40,717 bases of DNA from positions 1 through 40,717 of the forward strand of contig NZ_LR213793.1 in NCBI RefSeq assembly GCF_900659865.1, in the 5' to 3' direction. The stretch is from Hyella patelloides LEGE 07179. Lineage in GTDB: Bacteria > Cyanobacteriota > Cyanobacteriia > Cyanobacteriales > Xenococcaceae. The notes beneath the pieces are model-generated. The model was not told the origin of the DNA. It made no database searches and was given only the letters and a program-made list of their open reading frames with translations. A program made the position numbers and the translations under genes. Positions 34,164 through 40,717 of the stretch are shown here, in pieces (position 1 is the stretch's first letter; each line of letters begins with the position of its first letter).

Positions 34164-35273
34164 TCAATCTTTAATCACTAAATTATCACGGTGAATTGCG
34201 GTGTCGGAGGCATTATAGCCCAATATACTGGCAATATCAGTAGAATGAGAGCCTTTTACTTTGTTTAATTCTTGACTACTGTAATTTACTAAACCTCTAG
34301 CGACTTCTTGTAAATTGCGATCGCATAATTGAACTGCATCTCCCGCCGTAAATTCTCCTTCCACATTAGTAATCCCTGCGGGTAATAAAGATTTGCCTCG
34401 TTGAGTAATTGCGGTTACTGCACCATCATCAAGATACAGTTTACCCATAGGAATCAAGCCATAAGCAATCCAGCGTTTGCGAGCGTTATCGGTTTGGGTT
34501 TGGGGTTCAAATTTAGTTCCCAGAGATTCCCCATCAAGGATTTTGAGAATGTTTTGGGGTTGTTGACCTTGAGTAATTACCATAGTAACCCCTGAACTGG
34601 TGGCAATACGGGCTGCTGCTAGTTTGGTCGCCATACCTCCTGTACCCCAACTCGAACCACTTCCCCCTGCTGTTACCTGTAACTGATTGAATTCGTTGCT
34701 ACTAACTAAATCAATGGGTGTCGCATTAGGTACAATTCTCGGATCGTCAGAATACAAACGATCTACATCTGTTAAGAGAAATAACCAGTTTGCCTTAATT
34801 AAACTAGCCACTAAAGCAGATAGGGTATCATTATCTCCAAATTTTAATTCATCAACGGCGATCGTATCATTTTCATTAACAATCGGAATTACGCCTAAAT
34901 TCAATAACTCTTCAAAGGTATTAGAAGCATTGACATAAGAATTACGTTCCATCAATTCTCGGCGAGTCAATAGTATTTGAGCAATCGGCTGTCCCAAGCT
35001 ATTAAATAAATCATCGTAAGTCCGCATCAGTCGCCCCTGTCCTACCGCAGCTACTGCTTGTTTGAGAGCCATTTTACGGGGTTTTTCTTTTAAATTAAGT
35101 CTCAGACAACCCACTCCTACTGCACCAGAAGACACTAAAACTATACGATGTCCTTTTTGGCGTAAAGCAGTTAAAGTTTCCACCAAAGAAGCAATAGTAG
35201 CGATCGCAATTTGACCGTTTTTTTGTGTCAGGCTAGAAGTGCCAATTTTAACAACGATAGTTTGAGGGTTCAT
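34164..35273 (-). CDS. proB: Glutamate 5-kinase
   Basis: ProB phosphorylates glutamate in the first step of proline synthesis. The start is placed at the ATG at 35273 ([16 protein letters not shown]), because the longer frame from 35342 adds a hydrophobic 23-residue leader not found in the family. The resulting 369 residues match the usual length. The amino-acid kinase domain has VVKIGTSSL (7-15), [17 protein letters not shown] and the [17 protein letters not shown] segment. A C-terminal PUA domain follows (about 275-369, [19 protein letters not shown]). It is a single minus-strand gene, divergent from the ABC ATPase gene at 35373. Confidence 0.96.
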   Translation of the reverse strand: MNPQTIVVKIGTSSLTQKNGQIAIATIASLVETLTALRQKGHRIVLVSSGAVGVGCLRLNLKEKPRKMALKQAVAAVGQGRLMRTYDDLFNSLGQPIAQILLTRRELMERNSYVNASNTFEELLNLGVIPIVNENDTIAVDELKFGDNDTLSALVASLIKANWLFLLTDVDRLYSDDPRIVPNATPIDLVSSNEFNQLQVTAGGSGSSWGTGGMATKLAAARIATSSGVTMVITQGQQPQNILKILDGESLGTKFEPQTQTDNARKRWIAYGLIPMGKLYLDDGAVTAITQRGKSLLPAGITNVEGEFTAGDAVQLCDRNLQEVARGLVNYSSQELNKVKGSHSTDIASILGYNASDTAIHRDNLVIKD

Positions 35274-35372
35274 GTGTGTAAGTTTGATGAAGCAAGTGAA
35301 GTAGCACTTTGATAGCAGCAGCAGCAGCCAACAAAATGCCACAATAAAATAGTTAACTACAAATCATTAACA

Positions 35373-36101
35373 ATGAGCAATCAATCTGTTATTGTCCGTT
35401 TAGAAGCAATCGAGAAAATTTACGGTACAGGAGAGACCACTGTTCATGCTTTAGATAAAGTTGATTTAACTATTCATCAGGGTGAATACTGCTCTATTAT
35501 GGGTGCTTCTGGCTCAGGAAAGTCTACAGCAATGAACATTATCGGCTGTTTAGATCGTCCCACCGCAGGAGCGTATTATTTAGATCGGGTGGCGGTTTCT
35601 GCCTTGGATAAAGACCAATTAGCAGCGATTCGTAACCGTAAGATCGGTTTTGTCTTCCAGCAGTTTCATCTATTACCGCAAATGAGTGCGCTAGAAAATG
35701 TCATGCTACCGATGATTTATGCTGGCGTATCCATCGAAGAAAGAAAAGAAAGAGCAGAAACAGCTTTAGCTAAAGTGGGTTTGGGTAACAGAATTGATAG
35801 TAAACCCACTCAACTATCTGGGGGACAACAACAAAGAGTTGCGATCGCTCGTGCTATAGTAAATCAACCCCTAATCTTACTTGCAGACGAGCCTACTGGT
35901 GCTTTGGATTCCCAAACTACCCAAGAGGTGTTAAATATTTTTCAGGAACTTCACGATAGTGGCATTACGGTTATCATGGTGACTCATGAACCAGAAGTAG
36001 CCAAACAAACAGAAAGAATAGTCTGGTTTAAGGATGGTCGCATTGTTCACGATCGTCTTACTCCTGAAGAGATGTTAAAAGTCGCTGTCGCTTCGGTTTA
36101 A
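35373..36101 (+). CDS. ABC transporter ATP-binding protein, MacB/LolD-type
   Basis: A 242-residue ATPase with Walker A GASGSGKST (44-52), Q-loop FVFQQFHLLP, signature LSGGQQQRVAIARAI (about 146-160), Walker B LILLADEPTGALD and the H-loop MVTHEP. The GSGKST-AMNIIGCLDRPTAG pattern and the GALDSQTTQEV segment place it in the MacB/LolD/DevA group, which energises efflux or lipoprotein-type export with an FtsX-like membrane partner. No permease gene lies next to it, since the following gene is an ABC1 kinase 339 bp away, so its partner is elsewhere. It is complete. Confidence 0.93.
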   Translation: MSNQSVIVRLEAIEKIYGTGETTVHALDKVDLTIHQGEYCSIMGASGSGKSTAMNIIGCLDRPTAGAYYLDRVAVSALDKDQLAAIRNRKIGFVFQQFHLLPQMSALENVMLPMIYAGVSIEERKERAETALAKVGLGNRIDSKPTQLSGGQQQRVAIARAIVNQPLILLADEPTGALDSQTTQEVLNIFQELHDSGITVIMVTHEPEVAKQTERIVWFKDGRIVHDRLTPEEMLKVAVASV

Positions 36102-36440
36102 TTTCAGGAAAAAAGATCGGAGAAGAGGAAAGAAGAAAGGAGGAAGAATAAAGTCACGACTGCGCGCATTCCCTTGTCCCCAAATGCGATGGGGATAAAC
36201 ACCCAATGCGACGGGTATAAAAGCCTGATGGCGGCGCGGGGTCGCTCGTCAAAAGTTTTAACAACGAACAACGAACCACCACTTTTTTTGATATTATTTT
36301 AGATTAAATAATCTGTATTTTTGTATACTAAAGTTAAATACTAAATAAAAAACTCGTCACAGATTACTCCGCCGTAAAACGACGAAGCCTGCTGTGACCG
36401 TTGGTCAATATTACATTACTAAGGGGTAATCAATAAGTTA
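36102..36440. other. Spacer with two palindromic repeats
   Basis: No gene. It contains GC-rich text ending at about 36253 that is the inverted copy of the 29386 arm (GGCGCGGGGTCGCTCGTCAA), and the GTCAGAG-family copy at 36356-36406. Between them is AT-rich DNA that may hold the promoter of the ABC1 kinase gene. Confidence 0.55.
36356..36406. repeat. Palindromic repeat, GTCAGAG/CTCTGAC family, copy 3 (inverted)
   Basis: In reverse complement this runs GACCAACGGTCACAGCAGG ... GGCGGAGTAATCTGTGAC. Compared with copy 1 both arms have changed together (GTCAGAG to GTCACAG and CTCTGAC to CTGTGAC), so the terminal stem is preserved. This is the shortest clean copy, at about 51 bp. Confidence 0.85.
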
Positions 36441-38168
36441 GTGAATCAAGATGAAGTGGTTGGTGCTAACCGAAAGATAGAAGGAAAGCAGTTTGTAGGA
36501 TATAATCAAAAAGCGATCGCGAAATATTATCGCTCTCGACCCTGGTTAGTACTATGGCGTGCTGTATCAGTAGCCTGGTTATTTGGTAATTTTATCTTTC
36601 ATTTACTTTTAGATAAGTGGACAAATCAAGTAGAAACTAATCAACCTAAAAGAGCCACCGAATTACGAAAGATTCTAACTAACTTAGGTCCGACCTTTAT
36701 CAAAGTAGGACAAGCATTATCCACTAGACCAGATTTAATTCGCAAAGACTTTTTAGCAGAGTTGATCAAGCTACAGGATCAACTACCCCCTTTCGATAAT
36801 CAGACTGCTTTTAACATCATTGAAGCGCAATTAGGTCGTACAGTTAATGAGGTTTATCGCGAGATTTCTCCTAACCCAGTCGCAGCAGCTAGCTTAGGTC
36901 AAGTATATCGAGGGGTACTTCATACAGGAGAAGAAGTTGCTGTGAAGGTACAGCGTCCTAACTTGCGTCCTGTAATTAGTCTCGATCTTTACTTAATGCG
37001 CTGGGGTGCTGCTTGGTTAGCTCCCTGGCTACCTTTAAACTTGGGTCATGATTTGACTTTAATTGTGGATGAGTTTGGCTGTAAAATTTTTGAAGAAATC
37101 GATTACCTCAATGAAGCGAAAAACGCCGAGAAATTTGCAGCTAACTTCGCGGGAGATCCTGAAGTAAAAGTTCCCTGTATTTATAATCAGTATACCAATA
37201 CCTGTGTCTTAACTCTTGAGTGGATTAATGGTTTGAAACTTAACGATTTAGACAAAATCAAAGCTGCTGGACTAAATGCTGACACCTTGATCCGTATTGG
37301 TGTAACTTCTGGTTTACGACAGCTATTAGAACACGGATTTTTCCACGCTGACCCCCATCCTGGTAATCTATTTGCTACTCCTGATGGTCGCATGGCATAT
37401 ATCGATTTTGGGATGATGGATCAGTTAAATGAAAAAACCAAAGAAACTCTTACCAGTGCAGTTGTACAGTTAATTAACCGTGATTATCAAGAGTTAGCCA
37501 ATGACTTTGTGCAATTGGGTTTCTTAACTGGAGATACGGATATTAGACCAATTATCCCCGCTTTAGAAAAGGTTTTAGGTAAAGCGATGGGAGAAAGCGT
37601 TGCTGATTTTAACTTTAAAACCATTACTGATGAATTTTCGGAATTGATGTATGAATATCCTTTCCGTGTACCTTCTAAGTTTGCTTTAATTATTAGATCG
37701 CTGATTACTCAAGAAGGTTTAGCTTTAAGTCTCAATCGCAACTTTAAAATTGTGGAAGTATCCTATCCTTACGTTTCCCGACGCTTGCTTACAGGGGAAT
37801 CACCCCAATTACGTAGACGTTTACTAGATGTCTTAATCAAAAATGGTAAATTCCAATGGAAAAGATTAGAGAACATGATCGTAATCGCTCGCTCTGATGC
37901 AGGTTTCGATATTTTACCCACTGCTCAACTAGGTTTACAATACATTCTGTCAGAAGAAGGTCAGTATCTACGCAATCAACTATTACTAGCACTCACAGAA
38001 GATGATAGACTTCATACCGACGAGGTACAAAGGCTCTGGAGTTTGATCGAAGATGATATCCAACCCCGAAAAATCTTCGATCTGGCTTTAAGTGCTGTCC
38101 GTGATATTTCTGTGGAAAGAGTAGCTGCGATGATGCCAACTACAATTGCAAGTTTGAATAATGAATAA
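36441..38168 (+). CDS. ABC1 (AarF/UbiB) family atypical kinase
   Basis: A 575-residue ABC1/UbiB-type protein kinase-like protein. Family motifs: the KxGQ-type helix LGPTFIKVGQALSTRPDL (about 86-103) unique to ABC1, the Ala-rich loop AAASLGQVYRG, the ATP Lys in EEVAVKVQRP, the catalytic segment HADPHPGNLF and the DFG equivalent YIDFGMM. The start is the GTG at 36441. The C-terminal third (about 400-575) is helical. Members regulate prenylquinone synthesis (UbiB, plastid plastoglobule ABC1K); cyanobacteria have several paralogues, and which one this is cannot be told. It is a single gene. Confidence 0.93.
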   Translation: MNQDEVVGANRKIEGKQFVGYNQKAIAKYYRSRPWLVLWRAVSVAWLFGNFIFHLLLDKWTNQVETNQPKRATELRKILTNLGPTFIKVGQALSTRPDLIRKDFLAELIKLQDQLPPFDNQTAFNIIEAQLGRTVNEVYREISPNPVAAASLGQVYRGVLHTGEEVAVKVQRPNLRPVISLDLYLMRWGAAWLAPWLPLNLGHDLTLIVDEFGCKIFEEIDYLNEAKNAEKFAANFAGDPEVKVPCIYNQYTNTCVLTLEWINGLKLNDLDKIKAAGLNADTLIRIGVTSGLRQLLEHGFFHADPHPGNLFATPDGRMAYIDFGMMDQLNEKTKETLTSAVVQLINRDYQELANDFVQLGFLTGDTDIRPIIPALEKVLGKAMGESVADFNFKTITDEFSELMYEYPFRVPSKFALIIRSLITQEGLALSLNRNFKIVEVSYPYVSRRLLTGESPQLRRRLLDVLIKNGKFQWKRLENMIVIARSDAGFDILPTAQLGLQYILSEEGQYLRNQLLLALTEDDRLHTDEVQRLWSLIEDDIQPRKIFDLALSAVRDISVERVAAMMPTTIASLNNE

Positions 38169-38625
38169 TTGAAATCCCCTAATTTAGATTTTGCTAAAAA
38201 AAAGAGAATAGTTGAAATTAACGAAGTCAGAGATACCCCGCCTTGAAAAGACAGGTCTTTCTCTGACCAACTTCAAGGCGATTGAGTCTAGTTCCAATCC
38301 TAGAAAAATCACTCTCTTAAAACTAGCTCTAAGCCATTAGCTATAAGTAAGCTATAAGCTTGAATCGCTTGAGACGGAGGAGTTGAACCTGGAGCTTAGA
38401 AGCTCGGAGCTTAAAGCTGTTAGCTAGTTAAAAGAGTAATCCAAGTACTTTAAAGGTGATGTGTTGACGGGAGGAAATGCGTGACTGAAAAGCGCGCTAT
38501 CTTACAACAGTCCTCTGGGTCGGGAAACCCTCCTGCAAGGCTGTTGCGCTATTCCACAGCGAGTGTTGACGGAGATCGATTAAGGTCAAAAAATTATTAG
38601 AATATTTTTCGTAAATATAAATATA
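38169..38625. other. Spacer with palindromic and AGCT-rich repeats
   Basis: No gene. It contains the GTCAGAG-family copy 4 (38226-38271) and an AGCT-rich run at about 38325-38430 (AAGCTATAAGCTTG, GGAGCTTAGAAGCTCGGAGC). This is followed by GC-richer text with GGCTGTTGCGC. The SWIM gene start at 38626 lacks a clear ribosome site. Confidence 0.55.
38226..38271. repeat. Palindromic repeat, GTCAGAG/CTCTGAC family, copy 4 (inverted, diverged)
   Basis: The ends GTCAGAG (38226-38232) and CTCTGAC (38261-38267) are intact and followed by CAAC as in copy 1. The interior is shorter, with its own hairpin AAGAC/GTCTT and the conserved CCCCGCC corner. Confidence 0.75.
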
Positions 38626-39510
38626 ATGACAAACTTTCAGTTAGCAGGGCGTGAATGGTGGGTTGAAAGATGGTTAGAACTTTTAGACTCTTATCGTTTT
38701 AAAAAACGTCTAGAAAGAGGAAGAAACTATGCTAGAGAAGGAAATGTTTTAAGTATTGATATTGTAGACAATGAAGTATTATCTTCAGTACAGGGAAGTG
38801 AAGCAGAACCTTATCAAGTGCGTCTTTCTCTTGAACCTTTTAAAGATGAAAATCAAGAACGAGCTTTAAAAATGATGTCGCAACCTCCTTTTAATGAGGA
38901 AGATTGGGATTGTGTAATTAAAACCATGTCAGAAAAAGCTATTTTTTCGGCTCAGTTATTAGCTGGAGAAATGCCTAAAGATATTGAACAAGTTTTTACC
39001 AGTAATGGTTTAAGTTTATTTCCTTATAGCTTAACTGATGTTCGTTCTCGCTGTTCTTGTCCCGATAAAGCTAACCCATGTAAACATATTGCAGCAGTTT
39101 ATTATCAATTAGGCGATCGCTTTTCTGAAGATCCCTTTTTGATTTTTCAGCTACGAGGACGTAGTAAAGAGCAAATATTAGGTAGTTTACGTCAATTACG
39201 TAGTAAATCCACTAAAGAAAAATCTCCTACGAATAAAGCAGCTAGTAACAAGAAAAAAGAAACAGCTTCTAAAGCAAAAACAGCAGGAAAAACTACTAGT
39301 AATTTGCAAGAATTTTGGCAATATAATGAATCTTTAGATTCTTCGTTAGTCGCAATTGTTCCCCCTACAGACAACAAAACTGTTCTCGATATTTTAGGTA
39401 ATATTCCCCTAATGGCTGCTGATGCAGAAGTCGTACAGCAATACTTAACTGGGGTATATCAAACTACTAGCCACAAGGCTTTAATGGCTGCTTTAAACAG
39501 GGATAGTTAG
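38626..39510 (+). CDS. SWIM zinc-finger protein
   Basis: A 294-residue protein with a SWIM zinc finger: Cys143, Cys145, Cys152, His154 in CSCPDKANPCKHIAAVYYQL. The N-terminal 130 residues (REWWVERWLELLDSYRFKKR, and the GRNYAREGNVLSIDIVDNEV segment) match the family found beside SNF2/HepA-type helicases in cyanobacteria and other bacteria. A Lys/Ala/Ser-rich linker at about 185-220 precedes a C-terminal segment. SWIM fingers bind nucleic acid or proteins, and a partnership with a SNF2 ATPase is likely in general, but no such gene is adjacent here. A perfect hairpin starts at the stop codon. Confidence 0.9.
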   Translation: MTNFQLAGREWWVERWLELLDSYRFKKRLERGRNYAREGNVLSIDIVDNEVLSSVQGSEAEPYQVRLSLEPFKDENQERALKMMSQPPFNEEDWDCVIKTMSEKAIFSAQLLAGEMPKDIEQVFTSNGLSLFPYSLTDVRSRCSCPDKANPCKHIAAVYYQLGDRFSEDPFLIFQLRGRSKEQILGSLRQLRSKSTKEKSPTNKAASNKKKETASKAKTAGKTTSNLQEFWQYNESLDSSLVAIVPPTDNKTVLDILGNIPLMAADAEVVQQYLTGVYQTTSHKALMAALNRDS

Positions 39511-39539
39511 AGACGTTTTACTGAAACTGAAACGTCTCT
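39509..39539 (+). terminator. Hairpin at the end of the SWIM gene
   Basis: A perfect 10-bp stem AGAGACGTTT / AAACGTCTCT with an 11-base loop; its first two bases overlap the stop codon. It belongs to the same AGACGTT hairpin group as those after murE and petF. Because it is symmetrical it could serve both this gene and the convergent DUF1995 gene. Confidence 0.7.
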
Positions 39540-39596
39540 ACTGTTGTGGGTTGTGGGTTGTGGATTAGTAACTGATAACTAGTAATTTAATACTGA

Positions 39597-40340
39597 TTAT
39601 TGGCTTAACGCTTTGAGAAATTTCTGTAAGTCACCAAAGATTCCTGGTTTTTTGCGTTGATTATTAGCTGATTCTTCTCCCTCTTCTGGTGCAGTTAACT
39701 TTAATAATAAGCGATCTAATTCTTCTCCCATTGGCTTACTAGATAACTCCACTCCTAATTCATATCCTTTCTCTTTTTCCAACCAAATTTGCCAAGGGGA
39801 AGGGTGACAACGCAAAATAGAAGCATCTTCTATAGGACGAATATAATAACAAGAATAAAGAGTACTAATAAATCTATCTCTTAACTGACGCGCAGCCAAA
39901 CCAATACCTACAACAGCCACATCTTCCAATTGTGGGATCAATAATACCACAGGGCGATCGCCTGCAAGGTTACAAAGTTTTTCTACTCTTTCGACTTCTA
40001 CAGAAGAAGGACAAGCCAAAATAAACACCTCATCCGTATCCGCCACTTTGCTTTCTATAGGGGTGAAGCGACTACCCATATCTGATACTTGAAAAGGCAT
40101 CGATCCCCAATCTCTTTTGGCTAACATAGCAGCACCAGTATCGGGAAACAGCACCTTAACACCAGAGCCATACTCTTCAAACAGTTTGGCAAACTCCAAT
40201 GCTAAATATTGAGCTTGTAGGGGAATTTCAGGAATGACAAATTCTACCTGTACTCTAGTATAACCGTCCGCGATCGCATTTTTAGTGGCTTCTTTCGCTT
40301 GAACTATAGCTTCTTGTAAATTGTCAGGAAAAGTATTCAT
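39597..40340 (-). CDS. DUF1995 family protein
   Basis: A 247-residue protein of the DUF1995 family, found in cyanobacteria and plants (related to plastid LPA3-type proteins). Typical text: the N-terminal NLQEAIVQAKEATKNAIADG and VQVEFVIPEIPLQAQYLALEFA. The middle contains VFILACPSSVEVERVEKLCN followed by RPVVLLIPQLEDVAVVGIG. The C-terminal YYIRPIEDASILRCHPSPWQ motif is followed by the segment WLEKEKGYEL. In plants relatives are linked to photosystem II assembly; in cyanobacteria the function is not settled. It is soluble by sequence, and convergent with the SWIM gene. Confidence 0.9.
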   Translation of the reverse strand: MNTFPDNLQEAIVQAKEATKNAIADGYTRVQVEFVIPEIPLQAQYLALEFAKLFEEYGSGVKVLFPDTGAAMLAKRDWGSMPFQVSDMGSRFTPIESKVADTDEVFILACPSSVEVERVEKLCNLAGDRPVVLLIPQLEDVAVVGIGLAARQLRDRFISTLYSCYYIRPIEDASILRCHPSPWQIWLEKEKGYELGVELSSKPMGEELDRLLLKLTAPEEGEESANNQRKKPGIFGDLQKFLKALSQ

Positions 40341-40461
40341 TTTATATTTTTTTCTTAATTACTCTTGATTCTCAAATTACCAGATTACAATCAAGATCTA
40401 GATGTATGCTATAAAAAACAAATATGTTACCCATGAGACAAGGCGACGTAATACCAATTTC

Positions 40462-40717
40462 CTAAAGTTCAGCTACAGATAATGCATCGAGAATGAAATC
40501 AAATCCCGTAATGGAAGCGATATCTGCTTGAGTAAATTCAGCTAAGATATTTGCTAGTTTTCTTCTTAAAAAATCTAGGGAATCAAAGACTTTATTTTTC
40601 AAGAATTTTTTGACTTCTTTCCACAATCTTTCAATCGGATTAACGTTACTGACAGTAAGGAGGTTGAAATAACAAAATAATATTATCAGGTATAGACAAA
40701 TCCAAACCGAGATGTGC
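40462..40717 (-). pseudogene. IS630-type transposase, C-terminal part, frameshifted
   Basis: On the minus strand the frame entering from the window edge reads AHLGLDLSIPDNIILLFQPP and then YC before stops. After a one-base shift the frame continues NPIERLWKEVKKFLKNKVFD and ends SVAEL with a stop at 40462-40464. PPY...NPIERLW is the signature of the DDE domain end in IS630-family transposases, with the catalytic Glu in NPIERLW. The join falls between YC and VNPIE, where the normal proline-glutamate is replaced by seven bases, so the gene is disrupted. The 5' part is outside the window. Confidence 0.8.

Overview
The window reads as a chromosomal segment of an AT-rich cyanobacterium. The evidence is the very frequent HIP1 octamer (GCGATCGC and variants) and a gene set typical of cyanobacteria: a biliverdin reductase of the BvdR type, a plant-type [2Fe-2S] ferredoxin, a Zam-type RNase II relative, DUF1995, DUF3352 and DUF6679 proteins, and an ABC1 kinase. 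Further support comes from many short spacer repeats (TTAGTAG-like strings, AGCT-rich strings, palindromes). The style suggests a pleurocapsalean or related unicellular/baeocystous lineage, but that placement is a guess. Most genes are housekeeping genes standing alone or in small groups; no prophage or CRISPR array is visible.

Layout. 1-1557 (minus): two alpha/beta-hydrolase peptidase-like genes in tandem, the second cut by the window edge. 1788-5210 (plus): a tyrosine recombinase, then lpxC-fabZ-lpxA (lipid A and fatty acid synthesis) without lpxB. 5211-6226: an AT-rich, partly decayed stretch with one possible small membrane protein. 6227-8024 (plus): a glutaredoxin-like protein and murE, followed by a 158-bp MITE-like element. 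8314-12690 (minus): cyclophilin with a repeat tail, an RppA-like response regulator, a DUF3352 protein and YraN. 12755-18601 (plus): pentapeptide protein, Era, a MoaD/ThiS-type protein, a dynamin-like protein that has lost its nucleotide-binding motifs, and three consecutive small exported proteins of unknown function. 19111-22914: bvdR (minus), petF (plus), DUF6679 (minus) and a two-domain protein carrying a palindromic repeat inside its reading frame (minus). 23458-29309 (plus): zam, pmbA/tldE and an acetolactate synthase. 29498-31378 (minus): the rpsB-tsf ribosomal operon, with an expanded S2 tail and a leader that can form a pseudoknot. 31932-34145 (plus): folD, a C5 DNA methyltransferase and the frameshifted remnant of a small gene that may be its restriction partner. 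34164-35273 (minus): proB. 35373-39510 (plus): an ABC ATPase, an ABC1 kinase and a SWIM zinc-finger protein. 39597-40340 (minus): DUF1995. The window ends in a frameshifted IS630-like transposase.

The best candidates for something undescribed are: (1) a dispersed palindromic repeat family (ends GTCAGAG/CTCTGAC) with a compensatory base-pair change between copies and one copy sitting in frame inside a gene; (2) an A-B-A'-B' pseudoknot in the rpsB leader whose last strand lies next to the ribosome binding site; (3) a three-gene cluster of small exported proteins sharing a G-x-x-N-containing, Q-ending motif; (4) a pseudo-GTPase with dynamin-like architecture. All assignments rest on reading the sequence and on remembered family features; no database search was possible.
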